The notes beneath the pieces are model-generated. The model made no database searches, was not told the DNA's origin, and worked only from the letters and a program-made list of their open reading frames with translations. A DNA stretch of 64,000 bases, taken from positions 1 to 64,000 of the forward strand of contig JAGVQM010000030.1 of assembly GCA_020051695.1 (NCBI GenBank), in the 5' to 3' direction. Below, piece after piece: positions 1 to 8,412 of the stretch; positions within the stretch are counted from its first letter, which is position 1; each line of letters begins with the position of its first letter. The translations under genes and the position numbers were made by a program. The DNA comes from Candidatus Zixiibacteriota bacterium (GTDB lineage: Bacteria > Zixibacteria > MSB-5A5 > WJJR01 > JAJRUJ01).

Positions 1-613
1 ACGCCGCCTGCCGCCGGAAAAACCAGAAAAACAACCCGCCGACGGCGACGACAAAAACCAGACTCAGACCATGCACCAGCCACAACCCGCGTTCGAACAC
101 CTGGACTAAGGCAAAAAAATCGACATCTGCCTCGACCCTGATCACCGCGGCCACCACCCCGCTGTCATTGAACACCGGCGCATATGCCGATTTGTAGTAG
201 CCGTCCTCCCAACCATACGTCTCCGAGGCAACGGGAAAACCTGAAATTGCCGCGAGGAACGTCGGATAATCCAGCCGCGAGACAATCGCCACCGCTAGTG
301 AATCAGTGGTCTCATTCAGTAAGTCGGTGAACGTGGTATCCAGCAGCCGCGCGTCGGCCAGCCCGTATGACCGGCGATACTGCCGCACGATTTCATAAAG
401 GTCCACGAAATCCTCGACCGAAGTTTCTCCGGAGACAATGTCGGGATCGATTTGCAGAGCGAGGTTTTCCGCCAACCCCACCAGCCGCAGGGACAATTCG
501 TCATCCAGCTCGGTCTCGGTGGACAGCAGCGCCTGCCGGTACCCCCAATTCAGGATAACCAGCACTGCCAGGGCGGCCACCCCAAAAATAATCAGCCAGT
601 TACGTGATGACAC
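1..613 (-). CDS. membrane-anchored sensor protein, N-terminal part (cut by window edge)
   Basis: The frame is open from a GTG at 613 to the window edge, about 204 residues. GTG is preceded by a GGGGAG ribosome-binding site. Residues 6-20 form one membrane helix and residues about 184-203 a second, with some 160 residues between them that would lie in the periplasm. This is the usual plan of a two-helix sensor with a Cache-like extracellular domain (phrases such as YYKSAYAPVFNDSGVVAAVI resemble the last Cache strand). A HAMP, kinase, cyclase or chemoreceptor output module would lie outside the window, so the output type is unknown. It is divergent from the lipoprotein gene at 879. Confidence 0.6.
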   Translation of the reverse strand, partial: MSSRNWLIIFGVAALAVLVILNWGYRQALLSTETELDDELSLRLVGLAENLALQIDPDIVSGETSVEDFVDLYEIVRQYRRSYGLADARLLDTTFTDLLNETTDSLAVAIVSRLDYPTFLAAISGFPVASETYGWEDGYYKSAYAPVFNDSGVVAAVIRVEADVDFFALVQVFERGLWLVHGLSLVFVVAVGGLFFWFFRRQAA

Positions 614-753
614 TCGTTACTCCCCCGGTAGGCCATTTCCTATTTATCTGCGTCCCACTTCGTCCTGGACAACAAGAAACACAGTTGTGCAGATCGGTAC
701 AATCATGATTTTTAATCAATATGGGAACAGGATTTTACATGAATGAATTGCGC

Positions 754-783
754 TTGTCAGACAATAGGTTACATTAATTATTA
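754..783 (+). promoter_or_regulatory. possible promoter upstream of the lipoprotein gene
   Basis: TTGTCA at 754-759 is followed 17-18 bases later by an AT-rich stretch (ATTATT/TTATTA, 777-783) that could act as a -10 box. It lies in the AT-rich gap between divergent genes. The match is weak and the -10 choice is ambiguous. Confidence 0.3.
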
Positions 784-878
784 ATATATACAACCGAATT
801 GGCACCGGCATTGCAATAGCGACAGCCAGATAAAAAAACGGGCGAACCGATACGCCACAGGTTGAAAGGAGAGTGTTG

Positions 879-1949
879 ATGCGCACAAAATTTCACCAAA
901 AAATTCTCGCCATGGTACTATTGGGGGCGGCCGGCCTGCTGCTTGTCGGCTGTGGGTCTGATTCGACCCCGACAGTTTTCGAGGAACCGGCGGAGCTAAG
1001 TTTGGACGAACCGTTTGGTGGCTACAAAGCAGCCGACCAGCCCCCGGGTTTCGGCGAGTCGGAAATTCTCAGTACCATGACCGCGGATGAAGCGGCGCCG
1101 GAGTTCGCGGGAGACTCGGTGGACGTGGATACATTATACGGCAACCCACGATTCACGTTGTATACCATCACGGTCCGTTGGGGGCAGCTGGAGGGTGATT
1201 CGACAGTCACCGCCGAGACAGACTGGTCGGGTATGGCTTCCCTGGTCCGTGGGCATTTGAAATTGACCCGCATCATTTTGTTCGAACGCGGCCAGGATTC
1301 AATTATCCGCCCCCGGCCCAGCCCGCTGGAAATCGGCTGGGTCTCGAAAACAATCGGGCATTTCGACGGGTTATCGTTCCTGATTGCCGACCCGTTGTTT
1401 CCCGATGATGTCCTGCCTGTGGAAAGTTCGTTTACTTTCAGCACCGGCCCGTTTACGGCAACATTTGATCTGGACGACCTGGCCGATCTGGACACGGTGA
1501 TCACTGTGGATAATCAGGGCAATCAGGTGGCGATCACTGCCCACCGCCTTGCGCCCGATCCCTGCGGCAAGGGCTTCATGGAAGGCGTCTGGCGGGCCAA
1601 CAACCACCTGAACAAGATGGGCAAATTCCTCGGCAAGTGGGTGGCGGATGACGGTTCGCTGACCGGACATTTCCGCGGCCACTGGGGCAAGCGCGGGAAC
1701 GGCGAGCAGGTTTTCTTCGGGCAGTGGATCGATCTGTCCGGCGTATTTAAAGGGCTCCTGCGCGGGACCTGGGAACCCGACCCGGACCGTCCGGGCCACG
1801 GTTATCTGCACGGGGGGATTTTCATCGACGGCCAGACAGAAATCGGCCGTTTCCGTGGCGAATATATCCTGCCGCACATCAATGAAAGCGGCGGATATTT
1901 CCAGGGCGGCTGGCAATTGCACTGTCCGGACGAGGGAAGTGAACCATAA
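879..1949 (+). CDS. lipoprotein with repeated G-x-F-x-G-x-W segments
   Basis: 356 residues. The ATG at 879 is preferred over an in-frame GTG at 873 because AAAGGAG at 865-871 sits seven bases upstream of it. The N-terminus is a lipoprotein signal (hydrophobic segment ending in the lipobox LLVGC, Cys25). The middle part is acidic and unrecognised. The last third carries at least four imperfect repeats built on Gly and aromatic residues (GHFRGHWG, GVFKGLLRGTW, GRFRGEY, GGYFQGGW), which suggests a small repeated beta-structure. It is likely exposed at the outer or inner membrane. No family is recognised, so no function is assigned. A strong terminator follows the gene. Confidence 0.7.
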   Translation: MRTKFHQKILAMVLLGAAGLLLVGCGSDSTPTVFEEPAELSLDEPFGGYKAADQPPGFGESEILSTMTADEAAPEFAGDSVDVDTLYGNPRFTLYTITVRWGQLEGDSTVTAETDWSGMASLVRGHLKLTRIILFERGQDSIIRPRPSPLEIGWVSKTIGHFDGLSFLIADPLFPDDVLPVESSFTFSTGPFTATFDLDDLADLDTVITVDNQGNQVAITAHRLAPDPCGKGFMEGVWRANNHLNKMGKFLGKWVADDGSLTGHFRGHWGKRGNGEQVFFGQWIDLSGVFKGLLRGTWEPDPDRPGHGYLHGGIFIDGQTEIGRFRGEYILPHINESGGYFQGGWQLHCPDEGSEP

Positions 1950-1996
1950 ACGCCCGCAAACAAGGGCATCAATCCCCGGGATTTTTATATAGATCG

Positions 1997-2033
1997 AACT
2001 CCCGCGTCCCCGCCGACGCGGGAGTTTTCGTTT
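1997..2033 (+). terminator. Rho-independent terminator after the lipoprotein gene
   Basis: A perfect 12-base-pair stem (AACTCCCGCGTC 1997-2008 with GACGCGGGAGTT 2015-2026) with a six-base loop is followed by a T-rich tail (TTCGTTT). Confidence 0.9.
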
Positions 2034-2066
2034 GCCAGCGACCGGAACAGAATCTATATTTATTAA

Positions 2067-2987
2067 ATGGGCTGGCCGCAGGATAAGACCTTTGCCTTCA
2101 CCGTTTTCGATGATACGGATAATGCCACCATAGAAAACGTCGGCGCGGTCTACGACTTCCTCACCGACTTGGGTTTTACTACGACAAAGTCTGTCTGGCC
2201 CTCTCATGGCACTGGTCCCAAAATGAACCCGGGCCATACCATTGCGAACCGGGATTACCTCGCGTGGCTACTGAAATTGCGGCAACAGGGTTTCGAGATC
2301 GGATATCATGGCAATAGTTATTGCAGTTCAGTACGCGAAGAAATTGCAGCAGGAATTGAAAAATTCAAATCGGTTTTCGGCCACCCACCCCGGACAATGG
2401 CGAACCATGCTCGCTGTGTGGATTGTATTCATTGGGGCCCCGACCGATTGACGGGCCTGAGACGCTTCGCCTACAACGGCTTGACCCATTTGAGAAATCG
2501 CAACCAATTCCGTGGCCATGTCAGAGGAGATAAACATTTCTGGGGTGACATCTGCCAACAGGAAATCACATACTGCCGCAATTTTGTATATTCGGACATC
2601 AATACACTTGCGAATTGCCCGTTCATGCCTTATCACGATCCGTACCGGCCATATGTAAATTACTGGTTTGCTTCTTCCGAAGGCCCGGACGTAATCAGGT
2701 TCAATCATTGCCTGTCTGAGAAAAACCAGGACCGGCTTGAACGGGAAGGAGGCGCCTGTATTATGTATACGCACTTTGCCCTGGGATTCTACGACCAGGG
2801 CGCAATTAACTTCCGTTTCAAAACGCTGATGAAAAGACTGAGCCAAAGAAATGGATGGTTCGTCCCGGTGGGGACCATGCTCGATTATCTGCGTGTCACC
2901 AACAAAAATCACATCATTACCAGTCACGAACGGCGGCAAATAGAATGGCGCTGGTTACGCTGCAAAATCCTCACCGGCACCACCTGA
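2067..2987 (+). CDS. polysaccharide-deacetylase-like (NodB-fold) protein
   Basis: 306 residues. A TAA stop lies immediately before the ATG, so the start cannot be further upstream; no clear Shine-Dalgarno is visible. The N-terminus (FTVFDDTDNAT, Asp15/Asp16) resembles the metal-binding DD of NodB-type deacetylases. Segments FEIGYHGNSY and the later NHARC/HW residues fit further metal or catalytic positions, and YTHFALGFYD resembles the late His motif. There is no signal peptide, so it would act in the cytoplasm. The classical TFDDG motif is altered, so the true substrate is uncertain; a carbohydrate or polyketide-like deacetylase is possible. It stands alone between a terminator and queG. Confidence 0.55.
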   Translation: MGWPQDKTFAFTVFDDTDNATIENVGAVYDFLTDLGFTTTKSVWPSHGTGPKMNPGHTIANRDYLAWLLKLRQQGFEIGYHGNSYCSSVREEIAAGIEKFKSVFGHPPRTMANHARCVDCIHWGPDRLTGLRRFAYNGLTHLRNRNQFRGHVRGDKHFWGDICQQEITYCRNFVYSDINTLANCPFMPYHDPYRPYVNYWFASSEGPDVIRFNHCLSEKNQDRLEREGGACIMYTHFALGFYDQGAINFRFKTLMKRLSQRNGWFVPVGTMLDYLRVTNKNHIITSHERRQIEWRWLRCKILTGTT

Positions 2988-3107
2988 ACGTCCTTAATCA
3001 TTAATAAGCAAATCGATATTATCCCAAATCGGAAAAGTAGAGAGCGGCAGATGCGTTTGATGGGCGCTGACCCCATTTCCGGATGAATCAACTGATGAAC
3101 CGGCACC

Positions 3108-4025
3108 ATGATCCTCGCTGAAAACATCAAATCCTGGGCCCGCGAACTGGGCTTCGACAAAGTCGGTATCGCCCGGGCTGGAACCACTCCCGGCGGCGAG
3201 CGTTTGCGGGAATGGCTGAACCGGGGGCATCAAGCCGGGATGAACTGGATCTCGGAAAATATCGGCAAGCGGCTCGACCCGGAACAGGTCCTCCCCGGCG
3301 CTCGTTCGGTCATCAGTCTGGCGATGAATTATTATTCTGCAGCCGAGCAATACCCGGACCGGCTCAAAATCTCGCGTTATGCCTGGGGCACCGATTATCA
3401 TCAGGTGTTGGGAGATACGCTTAAGCAACTCGTCCGACGGATTGAGGATACCTGGCCGGGTTCCCGGAATTTATGGTACGTGGACACAGGTCCGGTGATG
3501 GAAAAGGCGTGGGCTCAACAAGCGGGACTGGGTTGGAACGGCAAAAACAATATTCTGATCAGCCGGGATTATGGAACATGGCTTTCCCTGGGGGAAATTA
3601 TCACGACCCTCGACCTGGCGCCGGATGCGCCTGAGGTGGATCATTGCGGGAGTTGCACCAAATGCATTGAGGTCTGCCCCACGGGGGCGCTTGTCGAGCC
3701 GTATGTCGTCGATGCCCGGCGCTGTATATCATACTGGACTATCGAACACAAGGGTGAGTTTCCGGCGGAAATAGCCGGCAAGATGAGCGGCTGGGTTTTC
3801 GGCTGCGATATCTGCCAGGACGTGTGCCCGTTTAATCGTTTTCAAAAACCGACCGGCCTGCCGGGCGATTTTGCCCCCCGACCGGAAATCCTGTCGATCG
3901 ACACGTGGCAGAAACTCGACGAAGAACAATTTGCGGAAATGACCCGGAAAAGTCCGCTGCGCCGTCCCGGACTCGCCGGAATGAGGCGGAACTTGAAAGC
4001 GGCGGGGGCATTACGAGACCGCTAA
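3108..4025 (+). CDS. queG: epoxyqueuosine reductase QueG
   Basis: 305 residues. It reduces epoxyqueuosine in tRNA to queuosine, the last step of queuosine synthesis, using a cobalamin cofactor and two [4Fe-4S] clusters. The two ferredoxin-like cluster motifs are intact: C180-x2-C183-x2-C186-x3-C190-P and C233-x2-C236-x3-C240-P. The N-terminal GFDKVGIARAG and the SVISLAMNYYSA region are typical of the family. It is shorter than the E. coli enzyme because it lacks the C-terminal HEAT-like extension, a form common in many phyla. No other queuosine gene is in the window. Confidence 0.92.
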   Translation: MILAENIKSWARELGFDKVGIARAGTTPGGERLREWLNRGHQAGMNWISENIGKRLDPEQVLPGARSVISLAMNYYSAAEQYPDRLKISRYAWGTDYHQVLGDTLKQLVRRIEDTWPGSRNLWYVDTGPVMEKAWAQQAGLGWNGKNNILISRDYGTWLSLGEIITTLDLAPDAPEVDHCGSCTKCIEVCPTGALVEPYVVDARRCISYWTIEHKGEFPAEIAGKMSGWVFGCDICQDVCPFNRFQKPTGLPGDFAPRPEILSIDTWQKLDEEQFAEMTRKSPLRRPGLAGMRRNLKAAGALRDR

Positions 4026-4215
4026 TGTTGCTGAGCTACCACATAGAAGACACAATTAGTCCATTATTTTGACTCCGTTCCGGCCGAAGTCATTGATTGT
4101 CCTTGACAAATTCCCGATTTCCCGATAATTCGAGGGGGTTGGAAAGTCTGCGGCCTGCCGGTAAATCAGGTCGTGGAGGGATTGTATTGTCTGACCAGGG
4201 AACGGAGGCAGGTAT

Positions 4216-5163
4216 ATGGCGTCAGGTACAGCGGTGAAAACTCGTAAGCAGAAAGCCGTGCCGTTTAAACGGCCCTCATTGTGGGACTTGCCGATCTCCG
4301 CCGGCAAGAAAGCACGGTTGTATCGGATGCTGTATCAATTCGGGCCTAAAAACGGCACCCTGAAAATCCTGCCGTTTGACCAGGGGCTTGAACACGGACC
4401 GGTTGATTATTTCGCCAACCCCGACTCGCTGAGTACCGATTATATTTTCAAGCTGGCCCTCGCGGGTAATTATTCGGCGGTGGCCATCCACGTCGGGTTA
4501 GCCGAGAAATATTATCCCAAATACGCGGGAAAAATTCCCCTGCTGCTCAAACTGAACGGCAAAACCAACATCCCCTCCGATGCCGAGGCCCTTTCGCCGC
4601 TGACCGGATCGGTTGATGACGCGATCCGCCTGGGCGCCGACGCCGTAGGTTACACCCTCTATGTTGGTTCCCCGAACCAGGCGCAGGACATTGCAACGCT
4701 CAATGAAATCCGCTATGACTGCGAGCGTTACGGTATGCCGCTGGTGGTCTGGTCGTACCCGCGCGGCGAGGCGGCAATTGCCAAGGGTGGGGTTGATACC
4801 CTGTATGCGGTCGATTACGCGGCGCGAGTGGCCGAGGAACTGGGCGCTGACATTGTCAAACTGAACCTGCCCAAAGGCGTATCCGAGAAAAACCCCAAGC
4901 CCTACAATACCATGACGCCCTCGGTGCAGGAAATGGCCGACAAAGTCGTCCGCTCGGCCGGGCGCTGCCTGGTCTTGTTTTCCGGGGGCAGCAAACTCGG
5001 TGACGATGATTTGCTGGCAAAAGTCAACGTCTGCATGAAGGCCGGGGCAACCGGCCTGATCTTCGGGCGTAATATGTGGCAGCGGACATGGAATGACGCC
5101 CTGGCCATCGGGAACAAAGTCCAGGCCATCCTGGAAAAATATGGGATCGAAGCACAGGAATAG
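4216..5163 (+). CDS. fbaB: class I fructose-bisphosphate aldolase (DhnA/archaeal type)
   Basis: 315 residues. It cleaves fructose 1,6-bisphosphate to glyceraldehyde 3-phosphate and dihydroxyacetone phosphate by Schiff-base chemistry. The LPFDQGLEHGP start of the barrel, VVWSYPRG, and ADIVKLNLP with the likely Schiff-base Lys215 are all present, as is the phosphate-binding LFSGGSK and GLIFGRNMWQR end. The start is fixed by GGAGG a few bases upstream. It is followed after 16 bases by dxs, whose substrate glyceraldehyde 3-phosphate this enzyme makes, so the two are probably cotranscribed. Confidence 0.93.
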   Translation: MASGTAVKTRKQKAVPFKRPSLWDLPISAGKKARLYRMLYQFGPKNGTLKILPFDQGLEHGPVDYFANPDSLSTDYIFKLALAGNYSAVAIHVGLAEKYYPKYAGKIPLLLKLNGKTNIPSDAEALSPLTGSVDDAIRLGADAVGYTLYVGSPNQAQDIATLNEIRYDCERYGMPLVVWSYPRGEAAIAKGGVDTLYAVDYAARVAEELGADIVKLNLPKGVSEKNPKPYNTMTPSVQEMADKVVRSAGRCLVLFSGGSKLGDDDLLAKVNVCMKAGATGLIFGRNMWQRTWNDALAIGNKVQAILEKYGIEAQE

Positions 5164-5179
5164 TACGTATAACGACAAC

Positions 5180-7108
5180 ATGAACATCTTGCCGACAATC
5201 TCCACTCCGCGGGACCTGAAAAAACTCACCCTGGCGGAACTCAAGGAACTGTGTGCGGAAATCCGCACCTACTTAGTTGAGGTAGTCACCGACAACGGCG
5301 GGCACCTCGCCTCCAGTCTGGGCGCGGTCGAATTGACCGTGGCCCTGCATTACCTGTACGATGCCCCGACCGATAAGCTGGTCTGGGATGTCGGCCACCA
5401 GGCCTATGTACACAAGATCCTCACCGGGCGGCGCGAACAATTGAAAACCATCCGCCGCTTCGAGGGTATCTCGGGCTTCTGCAAACGCGCGGAATCGGAA
5501 TACGATCCTTTCGGCGCCGGGCACGCCTCGACGGCCATCTCTTCGGCTTTCGGCCTGAGCGCCGCCCGCGACCTGACCGGGAAAGAATATAAAGTCGTCG
5601 CCATTGTCGGCGACGGCAGTCTGACCGGTGGGTTATCGTATGAGGGGCTGAATAACGCCGGGGCCTCAAAAAGTGATTTTACGGTCATCCTGAATGATAA
5701 CAAGATGTCGATTTCCCCCAATGTCGGGGCTATTTCCCGCTATCTCGCCGATATGATCACCGACCCGCTGTACAACCGGATCAAAGATGATATCTGGCAT
5801 TCGCTGGGCAAGATCCCGCGGTTGACCTCGCCGTTGCGCAAACTCGGGCGGCGGATCGATGAATCGCTGAAAAGTCTGCTGACGCCGGGGATGTTGTTTG
5901 AAGATTTGGGTTTTAAATATGTCGGGCCGATCGACGGGCATAACCTGGATGATTTGACCCGCATTTTGGGCAAAACGCGGCAGTTGAAAGAGCCGGTCCT
6001 GCTGCATGTGATCACGCAGAAAGGCCACGGGCATACGCCGGCGGAAGAGAATCCCACCAAGTATCACGGTGTCTCCCCGCACAGCACACCGAAAGCCGCC
6101 TCCGTGCTTGCCCCGAGTTATTCGGACGTGTTCGGGCAAGCACTGGAACGCCTGGCCCGCCGGGACAAACGGATCGTGGCGATCACCGCGGCGATGGCCG
6201 AGGGCACGGGGTTGGCCGAATTCCGCGATTCATTGCCGAAACAGTTTTACGATGTCGGCATCGCCGAGGGCCACGCGGTGACGTTCGCGGCCGGGATGGC
6301 CGCCGAAGGACAACGGCCGGTGTGCGCGATCTATTCAACATTTTTGCAGCGGGCATTCGATCAGATCATTCATGATGTCGCGCTGCAAAACTTGCCGGTG
6401 GTTTTCTGTATGGACCGCGCGGGAATTGCCGGGGAGGACGGCCCCACGCACCACGGGTGCCTTGACCTGGCGTACCTGTCGATTGTTCCGGGCATGGTCG
6501 TGGCCGCGCCGAAAGACGGCGATGAACTCGCCAATCTGCTGTATACCGCGCTGGCCCATAACGGGCCGTTTGCGATCCGCTTCCCCAAGGGGACGTGTCA
6601 CAAATGGACCGACCGCGAAACATACACGCCGTTGCCGATCGGCAGCTGGGAGCGGCTGCGGCAGGGTGATGCCGCGGCGGTTTTGGCCGTGGGCTCGATG
6701 GTGGCCCCGGCGCTGGAAACTGCGGCACGGCTGAGCGATGATGGTGTCATGCTGGAGGTGATCAACGCCCGGTATGTCAAACCCCTCGACTGTGACATGC
6801 TGGCCGATGTCGCGCAAAGGCACCGGCGGATTTTCACCATCGAGGAGGGCTGCCTGACCGGCGGGTTCGGCGCGGCGGTGCTGCTGCAACTGAATAAGGT
6901 CGGGTACACCTCCCGCGTGCACTGTCTGGGGCTGGATGATTGTTATATCCCGCATGGGCCACGGAGTCTGTTATTGGACCGTGTGGGGCTGTCGGCACAG
7001 CGAATTGAAAAGACCGTCCGTGAGATCCTCGGCGTGCCGGGCAAGCCGAAATCACACCGAGCCGCTGTCGCGGCCCTCGCCGCCGTCGCGCACGACAGCA
7101 ACCAGTGA
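5180..7108 (+). CDS. dxs: 1-deoxy-D-xylulose-5-phosphate synthase
   Basis: 642 residues with the ATG at 5180, 16 bases after the aldolase stop. The reading frame is open further upstream, but the homologous N-terminus (TPRDLKKLTLAELKEL) begins here. It condenses pyruvate and glyceraldehyde 3-phosphate with thiamine diphosphate, the entry step of the MEP isoprenoid pathway. The thiamine diphosphate motif GDGSLTGG (144-151) ending at the NDN triad is present, as are DVGHQAY and the transketolase pyrimidine domain (EGHAVTFAAGMAAEG). The C-terminal transketolase domain is complete. ispH follows, so two MEP genes are side by side. Confidence 0.95.
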   Translation: MNILPTISTPRDLKKLTLAELKELCAEIRTYLVEVVTDNGGHLASSLGAVELTVALHYLYDAPTDKLVWDVGHQAYVHKILTGRREQLKTIRRFEGISGFCKRAESEYDPFGAGHASTAISSAFGLSAARDLTGKEYKVVAIVGDGSLTGGLSYEGLNNAGASKSDFTVILNDNKMSISPNVGAISRYLADMITDPLYNRIKDDIWHSLGKIPRLTSPLRKLGRRIDESLKSLLTPGMLFEDLGFKYVGPIDGHNLDDLTRILGKTRQLKEPVLLHVITQKGHGHTPAEENPTKYHGVSPHSTPKAASVLAPSYSDVFGQALERLARRDKRIVAITAAMAEGTGLAEFRDSLPKQFYDVGIAEGHAVTFAAGMAAEGQRPVCAIYSTFLQRAFDQIIHDVALQNLPVVFCMDRAGIAGEDGPTHHGCLDLAYLSIVPGMVVAAPKDGDELANLLYTALAHNGPFAIRFPKGTCHKWTDRETYTPLPIGSWERLRQGDAAAVLAVGSMVAPALETAARLSDDGVMLEVINARYVKPLDCDMLADVAQRHRRIFTIEEGCLTGGFGAAVLLQLNKVGYTSRVHCLGLDDCYIPHGPRSLLLDRVGLSAQRIEKTVREILGVPGKPKSHRAAVAALAAVAHDSNQ

Positions 7109-7168
7109 TAATCCCTCACATTGGCGTCGCGTTTTTCGTATTCCTCTGATGTGATGTCGACGGGATAA

Positions 7169-8029
7169 ATGATGCACATTGTCATCGACGAAAAGGCCGG
7201 GCCGTGCGGCGGGGTCAAGCGGGTGATCAAACTTGCCGAGCAAAAACTTGCCGCCGGCGAGAAGATCGCCTCCCGCGGCGAGGTGATTCACAACAGTGTT
7301 GAGATCTCCCGGCTGGAAAAGCTCGGACTAAAGACCGCCGCCGAAGATTCGATCAAGCATATCGACGATTCCGGGCAACCGCACAAGTTGCTCATTCGCG
7401 CGCACGGCGCCACCCCTGCAGTGTTTGACGAGGCCGACCGGCAGGGGGTGGAAGTTATTGACGGCACCTGTCCGGTAGTGACCCGCTCGCAGAAACTCGC
7501 CCGCAAATATCATGAACAGGGCTACCAGGTCGTTGTCGTCGGCAAACCGAAGCATCCCGAGGTAATCGCCATTGTCGGCCATTGCGACAACCAGGCCCGC
7601 GTGGTGCATCAGGAGACGGACATCGCGCGGCTGGACACCGATCGCCCAACATTCGTCCTGGCGCAGACGACCATCGATGAAAATTACTTCAACACCATGC
7701 TGGCCGCCATCGCACGACATGTGCATATCGTCGAACAGCGCAATACGATCTGCGCCTTTGTCTCCAACCGCAAAGACCAGTTGCGTGCCTTCGCTGCCGG
7801 ATGTGACGTGGTCCTGCTGGTCGGCGGGAAGAATTCATCGAATACGCGGGTGATGTTCGATGACTGCCGTGCGGTCAATCCACGTTCGTACTGGATCGAA
7901 ACCGCCGCGGATATCGAACTGGGGTGGTTAGAAGACGACGATACGGTCGGCATCTCCGGTTCGGCCTCCACCCCCGGCTGGCTTTTGGAACAAATCGCCG
8001 TAGAGTTGCGCCGGCGGTTTATGCGCTAG
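7169..8029 (+). CDS. ispH: 4-hydroxy-3-methylbut-2-enyl diphosphate reductase IspH
   Basis: 286 residues. It makes IPP and DMAPP from HMBPP in the last MEP step, using an iron-sulfur cluster held by three cysteines. All three are visible: Cys13 (GPCGGV), Cys101 (GTCPVV) and Cys195 (NTICAF). Further family motifs are IRAHGATP, GKPKHPEV, AQTT and the C-terminal SGSASTPGW. The start has two adjacent ATG codons; either is possible. It lies 60 bases after dxs on the same strand and the two are probably in one transcript. Confidence 0.95.
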   Translation: MMHIVIDEKAGPCGGVKRVIKLAEQKLAAGEKIASRGEVIHNSVEISRLEKLGLKTAAEDSIKHIDDSGQPHKLLIRAHGATPAVFDEADRQGVEVIDGTCPVVTRSQKLARKYHEQGYQVVVVGKPKHPEVIAIVGHCDNQARVVHQETDIARLDTDRPTFVLAQTTIDENYFNTMLAAIARHVHIVEQRNTICAFVSNRKDQLRAFAAGCDVVLLVGGKNSSNTRVMFDDCRAVNPRSYWIETAADIELGWLEDDDTVGISGSASTPGWLLEQIAVELRRRFMR

Positions 8030-8412
8030 GTGCACCGTTCCTCCGACAATTGACGTTAATTGACATAATCAAGGCATAGGCGCCGATTTTGTGAACCCAC
8101 CGTGCCGGGCTACCGGCATGACAAATGCCTCCCGGCCTGCCGACACCGCATGAGGCAGCCCTCCCGGCAATGATCGATGATTATGAGGGACGCCGGGAAG
8201 ACAATTTGCAAAAACGTTCCACACAATATGTAACAATATGTGCCGCATCATGATACATCGGCAATAAGCGGACGTTAATTGATTGTCCGCAATGCCGAAA
8301 ATTACAAATAGATGCCATTGCGCATTCCGCAGCATCGGGCCGGGATTGAGGCGCGTGGTTGCCGCCGATGGGGGCGGTGGTTCTATTGACCTATCATCAA
8401 AGGTATGTTTAG
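8030..8412. other. 383-base gap between ispH and the hybrid kinase gene
   Basis: No gene is seen. The gap holds several imperfect inverted repeats, the clearest being GCGGAC (8268-8273) and GTCCGC (8285-8290) around an AT-rich centre, which could be an operator or a small hairpin. A CCCGGC/GCCGGG pair further upstream (about 8162-8198) could serve as a weak terminator for ispH. The kinase gene has AAAGG about eight bases before its ATG. Confidence 0.4.

Noticed and set aside
1371-2237. Long open frames on the opposite strand of well-supported genes (for example 1371-2237 minus, 4498-5268 minus).
   Set aside because: They overlap recognised genes or their coding style is that of a shadow frame in GC-rich DNA; no domain or ribosome-binding site supports them.
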